Positions 9,212 through 18,268 of a stretch of 64,000 bases of DNA are shown piece after piece. The notes under the pieces are model-generated. The model ran no database searches and was not told where the DNA came from. It saw only the letters and a list, made by a program, of their open reading frames with translations. The stretch is from Thiodiazotropha sp040507225 (lineage in GTDB: Bacteria > Pseudomonadota > Gammaproteobacteria > Chromatiales > Chromatiaceae): NCBI GenBank assembly GCA_040507225.1, contig JBEVVG010000001.1, forward strand, positions 496,001 through 560,000, read 5' to 3'. Numbering within the stretch: the first letter of the stretch is position 1; each line of letters opens with the position of its first letter. Made by a program: the position numbers and the translations under genes.

Positions 9212-9400
9212 ATGATGTGGCATGACTTGTTAGTGGCACTGGCCCTGATGCTGGTGATAGAGGGGATTTGGCCGTTTCTGAATCCAAACAGCATGCGCAA
9301 CATCCTGCTGATGGTGGCACAAAACAACAATCGATCGATGCGTCTCAGTGGGCTGGTCAGCATGGTCTCTGGGGTGATTTTGCTCTACCTGGTCAATTGA
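9212..9400 (+). CDS. DUF2065 (YjeT family) small inner-membrane protein
   Basis: A 62-residue protein with two predicted membrane helices (LLVALALMLVIEGIWPFLNP and MRLSGLVSMVSGVILLYLV). The sequence and its location between hflC and hisZ/purA match the DUF2065/YjeT family. Its function is not established. The stop is 2 bp before the hisZ start, so they form one transcript. Confidence 0.9.
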   Translation: MMWHDLLVALALMLVIEGIWPFLNPNSMRNILLMVAQNNNRSMRLSGLVSMVSGVILLYLVN

Positions 9401-9402
9401 GT

Positions 9403-10596
9403 ATGACAATGATGGAAAACGAACGCTGGATTTTACCTGATGGCATCGACGAGGTGCTTCCCGAAGAGGCGCGTGAGATCGAACACAGGCGTCGGGAACT
9501 GCTCGACCTGTATGATCGCTGGGGTTACGACTATGTGATCCCTCCTTTTGTCGAATTTCTCGATTCATTGTTGACCGGTACAGGAGGCGATCTCGACCTC
9601 AACACGTTCAAGCTGACCGATCAGTTGAGTGGACGCCTGATGGGGGTTCGGGCCGATATCACGCCTCAGGCGGCGCGCATCGATGCGCATCGCATCCGTT
9701 CCCTCAGTCCCACCCGGTTGTGTTATCTCGGTACGGTGCTGTATACCCGTTCCGACGGTTTTGCCGGCACCCGCAGCCCGCTTCAGATCGGTGCGGAGCT
9801 GTACGGGCACTCCGGCGTCGAGAGCGATGTGGAAATCCTTCGCTTGATGATGGAGACCCTGTCGATGACCGGTGTGCAGGACGTCTACCTGGATCTCGGT
9901 CACGTTGGGATTTACAAGGGTCTCGCGGCCCAGGCGGGATTGAATGACGCCCAGGAACAGGAGTTGTTCGATGCCTTGCAGCGCAAGGCCCTGGCGGAAA
10001 TCGATCAACTGCTGGAGCGTTTTGATATTGCGCCGCAACATGCGGCGATGCTGTCGAAACTCGGCGAACTGAACGGGGACAAGGCGCTGCAGCAGGCGCG
10101 TGAGGTGTTGCGTGACGCCTCGCCTGAGGTCATTCAGGCTCTGGACTACCTTCAGGCCATGGCGAACCAGATTGCCTTCTGGCTGCCGGATATCCCGGTT
10201 CATTTCGATCTGGCTGAACTGCGTGGTTACCATTTTCACACCGGCGTGGTGTTTGCCGCGTTCGTCCCGGGCAGCGGCAAAGAGATTGCCCGCGGAGGAC
10301 GTTATGACGCCATCGGGTCAGTATTCGGCCGCGCCCGGCCGGCAACCGGTTTCAGCACCGACCTGAAGACCCTGATAAGGGTGGCTCAGGACAGCAACCC
10401 GCCGGCCACTGCCAAGGGGGTGGTTTTCGCGCCCTGTCTTGAGGAATCCGGATTGAACACGGAAGTGGAACGTCTGCGCAACGCGGGTTACCGGGTAATT
10501 TGTGGTCTGCCAGGGCAGCAAGGCGGCGCCTCTGAACTGGGTTGCGACCAGCAACTCGAACGGGATTCGGACGGTTGGCGATTGATTCCGGTTTGA
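9403..10596 (+). CDS. hisZ: HisZ, ATP phosphoribosyltransferase regulatory subunit
   Basis: A 397-residue class II aminoacyl-tRNA-synthetase-like protein that lacks tRNA charging and instead supports the short-form HisG in the first step of histidine synthesis. Visible are the HisS-like N-terminus (RWILPDGIDEVLPEEA), motif 2 region VRADITPQAARIDAHR, and GGRYDAIG near the C-terminus; the HisS anticodon-binding domain is absent. The ATG at 9403 follows the DUF2065 stop by 2 nt; a longer upstream frame overlaps that gene and is rejected. The order hisZ-purA is common in gammaproteobacteria other than enterics. Confidence 0.95.
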   Translation: MTMMENERWILPDGIDEVLPEEAREIEHRRRELLDLYDRWGYDYVIPPFVEFLDSLLTGTGGDLDLNTFKLTDQLSGRLMGVRADITPQAARIDAHRIRSLSPTRLCYLGTVLYTRSDGFAGTRSPLQIGAELYGHSGVESDVEILRLMMETLSMTGVQDVYLDLGHVGIYKGLAAQAGLNDAQEQELFDALQRKALAEIDQLLERFDIAPQHAAMLSKLGELNGDKALQQAREVLRDASPEVIQALDYLQAMANQIAFWLPDIPVHFDLAELRGYHFHTGVVFAAFVPGSGKEIARGGRYDAIGSVFGRARPATGFSTDLKTLIRVAQDSNPPATAKGVVFAPCLEESGLNTEVERLRNAGYRVICGLPGQQGGASELGCDQQLERDSDGWRLIPV

Positions 10597-10675
10597 ATTT
10601 TCCGGCGATTCTGTAAAAATCGATGGGTTTTGTAATAAAAGTCCGGCGCGGGCCGGGCAAGATGGCGAGAAAAGC

Positions 10676-11971
10676 ATGGGCAAGAATGTCGTAGTGATCG
10701 GTACCCAATGGGGTGACGAAGGTAAGGGTAAGGTCGTGGATCTGCTGACCGACAAGGCGTCTGCCGTGGTCAGGTTCCAGGGTGGGCACAACGCAGGGCA
10801 TACCCTGGTAATCGATGGGCAGCAGACGGTTTTGCATCTGATTCCATCAGGCGTCCTGCGCGAGGGTGTGCGCTGTCTGATCGGCAACGGTGTGGTGCTG
10901 GCGCCAGATGCGCTTCTGGAAGAGATCGACATGCTGGAAAAGAACGGTGTGCCGGCTTCCGATCGCATGGGAATCTCCGAAGCCTGTCCCCTGATTCTGC
11001 CGTACCACATTGCCCTGGATGCTGCGCGTGAAAAGGCCCGCGGCAAGAAGGCCATCGGTACCACCGGGCGGGGTATAGGTCCGGCCTACGAGGACAAGAT
11101 CTCCCGTCGTGGAATCCGGCTGGGAGAAATCTTCGACGAGGCGCACATCCAGGAGCGCCTGCGCGAGGTCATGGACTATCATAACTTTTCTCTGAAGAAC
11201 CTCTACGATTATGGCGAGGTGGATTACCAACAGGTATTCGAGCAGGTTATGGGTCAGGCCGAACGGTTGAAACCCATGGTCGAGGACGTGACCGGTACCC
11301 TGTTGCAGATGCGTCGCGAGGGTAAGCATGTGATGTTCGAAGGCGCCCAGGGTGCGCTCCTGGATATCGATCATGGCACTTATCCCTATGTGACTTCCTC
11401 GAATACCACGGCGGGTGGTGCCGCGACCGGTACCGGTGTGGGACCGGCATATCTCGACTACGTGCTGGGTATCGTCAAGGCTTACACGACCCGGGTTGGG
11501 GCAGGACCTTTCCCAACGGAACTGTTCGATGCTGACGGAGATCACCTGGGAGTCAAGGGACACGAATTCGGTGCCACCACCGGGCGTAAGCGCCGTTGCG
11601 GCTGGCTGGATACCGTGGCCTTGCGCCGCTCCCTCGAAATCAACAGCGTCACCGGAATCTGCATTACCAAGCTGGATGTCCTGGATGGCCTGGAAACCAT
11701 CAAAATCTGTGTCGCCTATAAGCTCAACGGGCAGGAGATCTCTGCTCCCCCTGTCGGTGCGGATCGTTTCGAAGAGTGTGAACCGGTGTACATCGAGATG
11801 CCGGGCTGGTCGGATTCAACCATCGGCGTCACCGATTATGATGCACTACCCGCAGCGGCCCGTGACTATCTCGGCAAGATCGAAAGCCTGTGTGAAACCC
11901 CGATCGACATCATCTCGACCGGTCCGGATCGCAACGAAACCATCATCCGTCGTCACCCTTTCGACGAATAG
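10676..11971 (+). CDS. purA: PurA, adenylosuccinate synthetase
   Basis: A 431-residue enzyme that couples IMP and aspartate with GTP hydrolysis to give adenylosuccinate, the committed step to AMP. It opens with the signature GTQWGDEGKGKVVDLL containing the catalytic Asp, followed by GGHNAGHT with the catalytic His. GTTGRGIGPAYEDK and the C-terminal GTP-binding TKLDVLDGL are intact. Length is standard. It ends the tsaE-to-purA cluster. Confidence 0.98.
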   Translation: MGKNVVVIGTQWGDEGKGKVVDLLTDKASAVVRFQGGHNAGHTLVIDGQQTVLHLIPSGVLREGVRCLIGNGVVLAPDALLEEIDMLEKNGVPASDRMGISEACPLILPYHIALDAAREKARGKKAIGTTGRGIGPAYEDKISRRGIRLGEIFDEAHIQERLREVMDYHNFSLKNLYDYGEVDYQQVFEQVMGQAERLKPMVEDVTGTLLQMRREGKHVMFEGAQGALLDIDHGTYPYVTSSNTTAGGAATGTGVGPAYLDYVLGIVKAYTTRVGAGPFPTELFDADGDHLGVKGHEFGATTGRKRRCGWLDTVALRRSLEINSVTGICITKLDVLDGLETIKICVAYKLNGQEISAPPVGADRFEECEPVYIEMPGWSDSTIGVTDYDALPAAARDYLGKIESLCETPIDIISTGPDRNETIIRRHPFDE

Positions 11972-12029
11972 TTCCGAGATCGGAACCTCGGCATCAGCAG
12001 CCGGGTGGGCGCCATCCGCTCCCACCCGG
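11972..12029 (+). terminator. Two inverted repeats after purA
   Basis: The first, TTCCGAGATCGGAA (11972-11985), lies immediately after the stop. The second has a 9-bp stem, CCGGGTGGG (12001-12009) and CCCACCCGG (12021-12029), with an 11-nt loop. Neither has a T tract. They are probably the transcript end or a processing/stability element for purA. Confidence 0.45.
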
Positions 12030-12114
12030 ACGAGTTGGCCTGGACGGCCTGTCCTGTGGCAGTGAACGTGCCATGAGCGTTTTTCCCGCAGTCTTTCGGC
12101 CAACTTCCTGAATC

Positions 12115-13497
12115 ATGTCGCCGCGTCTGCACAACCTCCCTTATCACCCGGACAGCACGGTTCTGTTCGAGGCCATCAGAGACCTGCCCTGGCCGGTGTT
12201 TCTCGACAGCGGCTATCCGGATTCCACACAGGGACGTTACGATATCCTTGCAGCCGGACCTAGCCACCGTCTAGTCACCCGTGATGGGGTCACGGAGATA
12301 TATCATCGGGATCAACCGCTAACCACGTCGGTGGATCCTCTGGCGACACTTCGTGAGTTACTGGGTCCACCTGTTTCACCCTTCGGCGATGATCTGCCGT
12401 TTCACGGCGGAGCGATCGGCTACCTGGGATACGATCTGGCTGGTTGCTGGCTGCCGGTCAAATTGCAAGCAGGCACGCAAAGCCGCTTGCGTTTGCCGGA
12501 CATGCTCATGGGTGTCTACGATTGGGCCGTGGTGGTGGACCACCAGCGCCAAAGCCGTTGCCTGGTATCTGCCGGAGCGGATCCGCAAACCGAACGCCTG
12601 TGGCCTGAGCTGATCGCCCGGTTGAGCCGATGTGAGCCATCCACTGGGGAAATTTCACCGCCTCAGCCGTCGGAGATCATGCCTCATCTGACGCGTCGTG
12701 ATTACGGCGAGAGGTTTCGCCGTATCCAGCGGTATATCCGTGACGGGGACTGCTATCAGGTGAATTTTGCCCAGCGCTTCACAATTCCCGCACTGAGTGA
12801 TCCCTGGGAACTGTTCCGGCGTTTGAGAAAGGTCAACGCGGCGCCGTACAGTGCCTACCTTGAATACCCGATGGGAACGGTTCTGAGCTCTTCTCCGGAG
12901 CGGTTTCTCAAACTTCAGGGCGATCGGGTCGAAACCCGTCCGATCAAGGGAACCCGTCCGCGCAGTCCGGATCCGCGGTTGGATGCGGAGTTGCGCCTGG
13001 CATTGTCCGAGAGTCCCAAGGACCGGGCCGAGAATGTCATGATCGTGGATCTGTTGCGCAATGATCTGGGCAGGGTATGCCGAACCGGCAGCATCCAGGT
13101 GCCGGAGTTGTTCCAGGTCGAGTCATTTGCCGCCGTGCATCATCTGGTCAGTACCATTACGGGTCGATTGGCGCCGGGATTCGATGCTCTGGACCTGCTC
13201 AGGGCCTGCCTGCCGGGCGGATCCATCACCGGTGCACCCAAGCTACGTGCGATGCAGATCATCCAGGAGCTTGAGGATTCCCCGAGAGGGATCTATTGCG
13301 GCAGCATTGCCTACCTGGATCGAAGTGGGGCGATGGACAGTAACATCGCGATTCGCACACTCACCGTTCAGGATGGCGAAGTGGAGTTCCGGGTGGGGGG
13401 CGGTATTGTGGCGGATTCGGATGAAGCCCATGAATACCAGGAAACCCTCGATAAGGCGGAAGCGATCTTCAGGGCACTGGGCCGATATCCCGGATAG
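12115..13497 (+). CDS. pabB: PabB, aminodeoxychorismate synthase component I
   Basis: A 460-residue chorismate-utilising enzyme that, with the PabA glutamine amidotransferase, makes 4-amino-4-deoxychorismate for folate. The N-terminal domain (Anth_synt_I_N) leads into the chorismate-binding core with SSSPERFLKL, PIKGTRPR, ENVMIVDLLRNDLGR and GGSITGAPK. The Lys in PIKGT (about K278) is diagnostic of PabB; anthranilate synthases have Ala there. pabA is not in the window. No terminator is obvious before the convergent RDD gene. Confidence 0.94.
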   Translation: MSPRLHNLPYHPDSTVLFEAIRDLPWPVFLDSGYPDSTQGRYDILAAGPSHRLVTRDGVTEIYHRDQPLTTSVDPLATLRELLGPPVSPFGDDLPFHGGAIGYLGYDLAGCWLPVKLQAGTQSRLRLPDMLMGVYDWAVVVDHQRQSRCLVSAGADPQTERLWPELIARLSRCEPSTGEISPPQPSEIMPHLTRRDYGERFRRIQRYIRDGDCYQVNFAQRFTIPALSDPWELFRRLRKVNAAPYSAYLEYPMGTVLSSSPERFLKLQGDRVETRPIKGTRPRSPDPRLDAELRLALSESPKDRAENVMIVDLLRNDLGRVCRTGSIQVPELFQVESFAAVHHLVSTITGRLAPGFDALDLLRACLPGGSITGAPKLRAMQIIQELEDSPRGIYCGSIAYLDRSGAMDSNIAIRTLTVQDGEVEFRVGGGIVADSDEAHEYQETLDKAEAIFRALGRYPG

Positions 13498-13566
13498 ACC
13501 GGAATATCAGCCAATCAGGTTTGCAGCGAAGGGGCAGGCCGGCAGGCAAAAGGTGATCGGATTCAC

Positions 13567-13995
13567 TTATTTGACAATTACCAGGCGGGTCTTGGAGATG
13601 CGGTCATGCCAGGCCATCTTGTCAGGGTCGACAAGGATCCAGAGAAATCCCAAGCCCAGCAGGTAGACTGAAAGCAGGGCGCTCAGGTGTCGCTTCAGGG
13701 CGTCGCTCCAGCTTAAATCAGCACCGTCCAGGCGCACCACCTTCAACCGCCAGGCGCGCATGCCAAGGGTTTGGCCACCGCCAACCCAGAATCCGGTAAA
13801 AAACAATAATGGTATGATTTCAAAGATAATTATTTGAAACACAACCAACCAGCCATGGTCCGGACTGCCAAACGGCAGGGTCAACGCCGCGGTTGCCACG
13901 AAGATCAACGCAGTGAGCAGCAGCAGGTCATACAGGATTGCACCGAGGCGCCGGAAAAAACCGGGAATCGCGGCATTGCTGAGATCAGTACTCAT
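13567..13995 (-). CDS. RDD family membrane protein
   Basis: A 142-residue integral membrane protein with the RDD pattern: a cytosolic start with FFRRLGAILYDLLLL (Arg and Asp in the first helix), two further hydrophobic segments, and TLGMRAWRLKVVR. About three or four helices are visible. Some family members have been linked to Na+/H+ antiport or metal tolerance, but no function can be assigned here. It converges with pabB, 69 bp apart, and is divergent from the PilZ gene. Confidence 0.88.
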   Translation of the reverse strand: MSTDLSNAAIPGFFRRLGAILYDLLLLTALIFVATAALTLPFGSPDHGWLVVFQIIIFEIIPLLFFTGFWVGGGQTLGMRAWRLKVVRLDGADLSWSDALKRHLSALLSVYLLGLGFLWILVDPDKMAWHDRISKTRLVIVK

Positions 13996-14153
13996 GAATC
14001 CTCTTGTGCCGGTCCAGGGAACTGAATTGATTGAACATTGTTAACAAGGGTAATCCCTAATGGTCGAGAGCAAAACTCCGTATTTGCAACTTTAAGATCC
14101 GCATACATACTAATACATCGAGTGACTGACATGTATTCAACGGGGGTCGAAAT

Positions 14154-14549
14154 ATGGAACACAGATGCGAACATCGCAAGCTGATAGCCTGTGAGATCAC
14201 AATTATCGACCGGGATCTGGGCGAGATCAAAGGCCGGATTCGCAATATCAGTCTGAGCGGTATGCTGGTTGATCTGGGAGACAGTTCCCTGGACCTGAAC
14301 AAGATCATTCAGGTGAGCTTTCACATGGAAAATTGTGCCGACAGCGCAGAGTGCAGAACCAAGGCCATGGTGGTTCATCAGCAGGCCGGGTGCCTTGGCC
14401 TGATGTTCAATGACCTGGATCCTGGGGTGCGGCAAATGCTGCGTAAAAAACTCTATGGATACGCGACCCTGTCCGAACGGGCCTACCGGGAACAGGGGTA
14501 CGCAAACCCGGCGCACAACATGCGGCGTGAGTTCGGAGCCATGTATTAG
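14154..14549 (+). CDS. Stand-alone PilZ-domain protein (probable c-di-GMP receptor)
   Basis: A 131-residue cytoplasmic protein made of one PilZ domain. Both c-di-GMP ligand motifs are present: RxxxR (R4 to R8, RCEHR) and N/DxSxxG (NISLSG, about residues 41-46). No output domain is fused, so it probably acts by binding a partner. A T-tract terminator follows at 14654. Which process it controls cannot be read from the neighbours. Confidence 0.85.
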   Translation: MEHRCEHRKLIACEITIIDRDLGEIKGRIRNISLSGMLVDLGDSSLDLNKIIQVSFHMENCADSAECRTKAMVVHQQAGCLGLMFNDLDPGVRQMLRKKLYGYATLSERAYREQGYANPAHNMRREFGAMY

Positions 14550-14653
14550 TGTTAACACATTGATTTAGGTGCTATCCAGCTTCTCAGTCGGGATCATCCC
14601 GCGATATTGCCAACTACGTAACCCGCCAAACACAGACCGAAGAATTTTCAGAA

Positions 14654-14677
14654 AGACGCCTTAGGCGTCTTTTTTTT
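14654..14677 (+). terminator. Rho-independent terminator after the PilZ gene
   Basis: AGACGCC (14654-14660), loop TTA, and GGCGTCT (14664-14670) followed by seven T residues. This is the clearest intrinsic terminator in the window. The remaining 250 bp up to the kinase gene hold no gene I can support; a short 80-codon frame at 14697-14939 looks non-coding. Confidence 0.9.
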
Positions 14678-14935
14678 ATTCGCTGAATTCTCCCTGATGA
14701 CCCAGCTTGAGAGCGCCAGGATTGTTCATGTGTTTGCGGCATCGGGTTCAAGGGTAGTTAGTCGAATGCATACTTGTCGGCACAGGGATTGCTCATTAGA
14801 CTGGATTCCCATGCCTGAGATGGGCCAGAATAAACCCTTGTTATTAGGTATTTACCGACGGGGTAGTATGATTTCCAAGGTCCTTGCAGAAGTTCGGAGA
14901 ATGATGTTGGTCCGGGTCTCGAAAGCGCCCCGTTC

Positions 14936-17494
14936 ATGAGTGGTTCATTCACTTCGAGGTGGCAATCGATGCTGGCCTCCACTCCGCTGCCCGTGCTATC
15001 GCTCCTGGTGGGGCTGGTGTGCGGGTTGCTGATGTGGCTGCTGCTCGACCCCATCCAGGATCAACGCCTGGAAAAGGTGTTTCATGATGAGTTGGTGGGG
15101 CGTCTCGATATTCAGGCCCTGGAGACCCGGCAGCGTTTTGAACAGTATCTGCAGGAGTGGCGGCTGGTCGCCCAGGGACTGGCCAATCACTGGCGCTTGC
15201 GTGACTATCTGCGCTCCGCCGAGTGGCATCGACGCGACCCCTCGAACCCACCGGTCATTTACTCCGCTCAACCCCCCCAATGGCTTGAGTCGGGCTATTC
15301 CGAAACCTCTATTCTACAAGCGGATCAGGTGGTGCTGCTGGATCGCAACGCCTTACCCTATGAGGCCTACACCACAGATCATCTGCCGTTCGACCTGGAC
15401 AGTATTACTGAATATTTCAATGGACAGAGCGAAGCGGTGATCACCCTCATCGATGAGAAACCCTACCTGTTGGTCTGGTCCCGCTGTATTGCCGCAGACA
15501 CGGACCACCGCGCGCGCCTGTTGCTGATCCGCAAGGTGGACAACCGTTTTCTTTCCGCTTCGCAAAGCATGGTCAGAGGCACGGATACATTGACCGCACT
15601 GGCGGATGCCAACACCCTGAAACTGCTGGCAATCAGTCAGCGGGGCGATATCCGTCCCGGGATCAATTTGAACCGTCTCTCGGATCAGTACCTGCTGACC
15701 TCGCAGGCGATTACCGGATATCAGCCCATGGATCAGAATCTGCTGTTCACCACCATGGTGCCCAGGGACGCGGTACGCCAGACCATCCATAACATCACCA
15801 AACTGGCGCAACAGGACAGGCTGTTGACCGCATTGGTGTATGTAGCGGCATTTTCCCTCATCTTCGCACTGGTGTCGGTGAAAATCAGCCATGTCCTGCT
15901 GCGTATCTCGCGATTCGGTCAGCAGGCGCTGGGCATCGAACAGCCGGTCAATAAGAGAGGCAATCAGCTTTTACATCTCGAGGAGTGGGTCAAGGCCTTC
16001 TTTCGCCAGTTGATTACCGCACGCGAGGCCCTGCGCAACCGTCAGGAGGTGCGGATTCGAGAAACTGAAGCGCTCAAGAGTGCGCTGTTCGACAACTCCA
16101 TGGACTCGATCATCACGCTGAACCAGGAAGGATTGATCGTGGAGGTCAACGGTACCGCCTTCAAGACCTTTGGATTCAGCCGGGAGCAGATGATGGGGCA
16201 GCGCCTTGAGTCCCTGGCTGTGCATGCCAATGACCGGGAGCGGTTCCGGACCCTGTTGAGCAGCTGCATCAGTCGTAGCGTATCCCCGGCCGCCTGCCGG
16301 GCTCAAGCGATGCGGGCGGTAACCCAAAGTGGCGAGGAAAAAGCGGTTGAGTGCTCAGTGATTTCGATCCATCTGCATGAGCAAACCGTATTCAATGTCT
16401 ATCTGCGGGATGTCACAGGAAAAAAACAGGCGGAGCGGGAGATCGCCAGTCTGGCCAAGCTGGCGAGCGAGAATCCCAGCCCGGTGCTGCGTATCAATGA
16501 TCGTGGCGTGATCGTCTACGCCAATTCCGCCAGTGAACCCCTGCTCGAGTACTGGGACTGCGAACGCGGTCAGACGATGCCTGTGTACTGGCGCAATCTG
16601 GTCTCCAACATTCTCTCAGATGGGCAGACCAAAGAGTACGAGGTGAACTTCGAGGAGCAGATTTTCTCCCTGCAACTGGCGCCGATCCGGGAACTCGGCT
16701 ATGTCAACATCTACGGACGCGATTTCACCCAGGTTCGCCTTGCGGAGATGCAGAGTCGACAACACCAGTCGGAACTGGTGCATGTGTGCCGTTTGAGCAC
16801 CATGGGCGAAATGTCCACTGGCCTGGCCCACGAACTCAACCAGCCGCTATCCGCTATTGTCAATTTCGCCAGTGGCTGTGTGCGCCGGTTACAGTCCGGA
16901 ATCGGTGGTGAAGCGGAACTGGTGGATGCGATGGCCCAGATCACCGCCCAGGCGGAACGTGCGAGTGAGATCATCAAGCGGCTGCGCGCCCTGGTGAGCA
17001 AGCGTCCTCAGGAACATGAGGTCGTGAATCTCAACCACCTGGTTCTGGAAGTGGCATCCTTCATTGAATTCGAGTCCAGTCGCAACCGGGTGCAGGTCGC
17101 CCTGGAACTGAGCGATGAGGTGTTGCCGGTCAAGGTTGATCTGGTGCAGATCGAACAGGTCATGCTGAACCTGGTGCGCAATGCGATCGATGCGATGAAA
17201 GCGGTCCATTCCGACCGACGACGTCTGACCCTGATGACCCGGCGCCTGAGTGACAGGGAGGTTGAGGTGGTCGTCCAGGACAGCGGCAAGGGTATTCCTG
17301 AAAAGGCCTTGAATCATCTTTTCGATGCCTTCTTTTCCACCAAGAAGGGGGGCATGGGCATGGGGTTGTCGATCAGCCGAAAGATCGCACAGGATCACAA
17401 AGGCAACCTCGATGTCAGTTCGAAAGAGGGGCACGGGGCTACCTTCAGGCTGGTGCTTCCTACCGATCCCTCATTGGTATTACCGGGTTTTTAA
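14936..17494 (+). CDS. Membrane sensor histidine kinase with two PAS domains (FixL/DctB/TtrS-like)
   Basis: An 852-residue kinase. One N-terminal membrane helix (about 18-40), a periplasmic sensor region (about 45-300) and a second helix (about 300-322) precede a cytoplasmic PAS domain (about 378-500), a second PAS-like segment (about 510-600), a HisKA domain and a HATPase_c domain. The H box is GLAHELNQPLSAIVNFASG with H632 as predicted phosphoacceptor; the N box NLVRNAIDAM and the G boxes DSGKGIP and GMGMGLSIS are intact. The H-box type belongs to the FixL/DctB/TtrS group. A FixJ-type regulator lies 137 bp downstream, so they are a cognate pair. The signal sensed is unknown. Confidence 0.93.
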   Translation: MSGSFTSRWQSMLASTPLPVLSLLVGLVCGLLMWLLLDPIQDQRLEKVFHDELVGRLDIQALETRQRFEQYLQEWRLVAQGLANHWRLRDYLRSAEWHRRDPSNPPVIYSAQPPQWLESGYSETSILQADQVVLLDRNALPYEAYTTDHLPFDLDSITEYFNGQSEAVITLIDEKPYLLVWSRCIAADTDHRARLLLIRKVDNRFLSASQSMVRGTDTLTALADANTLKLLAISQRGDIRPGINLNRLSDQYLLTSQAITGYQPMDQNLLFTTMVPRDAVRQTIHNITKLAQQDRLLTALVYVAAFSLIFALVSVKISHVLLRISRFGQQALGIEQPVNKRGNQLLHLEEWVKAFFRQLITAREALRNRQEVRIRETEALKSALFDNSMDSIITLNQEGLIVEVNGTAFKTFGFSREQMMGQRLESLAVHANDRERFRTLLSSCISRSVSPAACRAQAMRAVTQSGEEKAVECSVISIHLHEQTVFNVYLRDVTGKKQAEREIASLAKLASENPSPVLRINDRGVIVYANSASEPLLEYWDCERGQTMPVYWRNLVSNILSDGQTKEYEVNFEEQIFSLQLAPIRELGYVNIYGRDFTQVRLAEMQSRQHQSELVHVCRLSTMGEMSTGLAHELNQPLSAIVNFASGCVRRLQSGIGGEAELVDAMAQITAQAERASEIIKRLRALVSKRPQEHEVVNLNHLVLEVASFIEFESSRNRVQVALELSDEVLPVKVDLVQIEQVMLNLVRNAIDAMKAVHSDRRRLTLMTRRLSDREVEVVVQDSGKGIPEKALNHLFDAFFSTKKGGMGMGLSISRKIAQDHKGNLDVSSKEGHGATFRLVLPTDPSLVLPGF

Positions 17495-17631
17495 GCGGTC
17501 TCGTCACCGATACAATAGGCCCGGTTTTGAATGCAAGGTACCCGCGATGTCAGCCGCTCCCGCTAATGCTCGCTGGTCCATGAGCGTGTTGCCGCAGGCA
17601 GAGAAATTGTAATGTATAAGCAGGCCCTGAT

Positions 17632-18261
17632 ATGACCAGTCGACCCACTGTATTTGTTGTAGATGACGATCAAGCCATGCGTAACTCACTGAAATGGTTG
17701 ATCGAGTCGGTTTCCATGCAGGTGGAGACGTTTGAATCCGCGAATGCCTTCATCCAGAGCTACTACCCGGGTCGATCGGGGTGCCTGCTGTTGGATGTAC
17801 GCATGCCGGGAATGAGCGGACTGGAATTGCAGGAGTACCTGCGCATGAATCAGATCGCGATACCGGTGATCATCATCACCGGTCACGGGGATGTGCCCAT
17901 GGCGGTACGTGCGATGAAGGCGGGTGCGGTGGATTTCATAGAGAAACCTTTCAATGACGAACTGTTGCTCGAGAGTATCCGGCATGCCATGGCATTGGAT
18001 GCGAAGCAGCGTGACATGCAGGCGCAAAGGGCTGAAATTGCGACCCGACTGGCCCGCCTCACACCCCGTGAACATGAAGTCATGGTGATGGTTACCAACG
18101 GCCAGGCAAACAAGGAGATCGCCAACGCGCTGGGAGTGAGTTCCAAAACCGTGGAGGCGCACCGCGCCCGGGTCATGGAGAAGATGGAGGCGGATTCACT
18201 CGCGGAACTGGTTCGTATGGCGATCAATGCCAACCTGGTACCGCAAACCCTTCCGGAGTAA
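17632..18261 (+). CDS. FixJ/TtrR-type response regulator
   Basis: A 209-residue transcription factor with an N-terminal receiver (DDD at 11-13, phosphoacceptor D55, conserved Lys K105 in EKPF) and a C-terminal LuxR-type helix-turn-helix (LTPREHEVMVMVTNGQANKEIA, with SSKTVEAHRARVMEKM). This FixJ-like layout fits the preceding H-box-type kinase. The target genes are not evident; the MFS gene starting 8 bp later may simply be co-transcribed. Confidence 0.95.
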   Translation: MTSRPTVFVVDDDQAMRNSLKWLIESVSMQVETFESANAFIQSYYPGRSGCLLLDVRMPGMSGLELQEYLRMNQIAIPVIIITGHGDVPMAVRAMKAGAVDFIEKPFNDELLLESIRHAMALDAKQRDMQAQRAEIATRLARLTPREHEVMVMVTNGQANKEIANALGVSSKTVEAHRARVMEKMEADSLAELVRMAINANLVPQTLPE

Positions 18262-18268
18262 CCCCCGG

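Noticed and set aside
14697..14939. 80-codon frame before the histidine kinase
   Set aside because: No ribosome site, composition unlike neighbours, overlaps the kinase start by 4 nt; no homology recognised.
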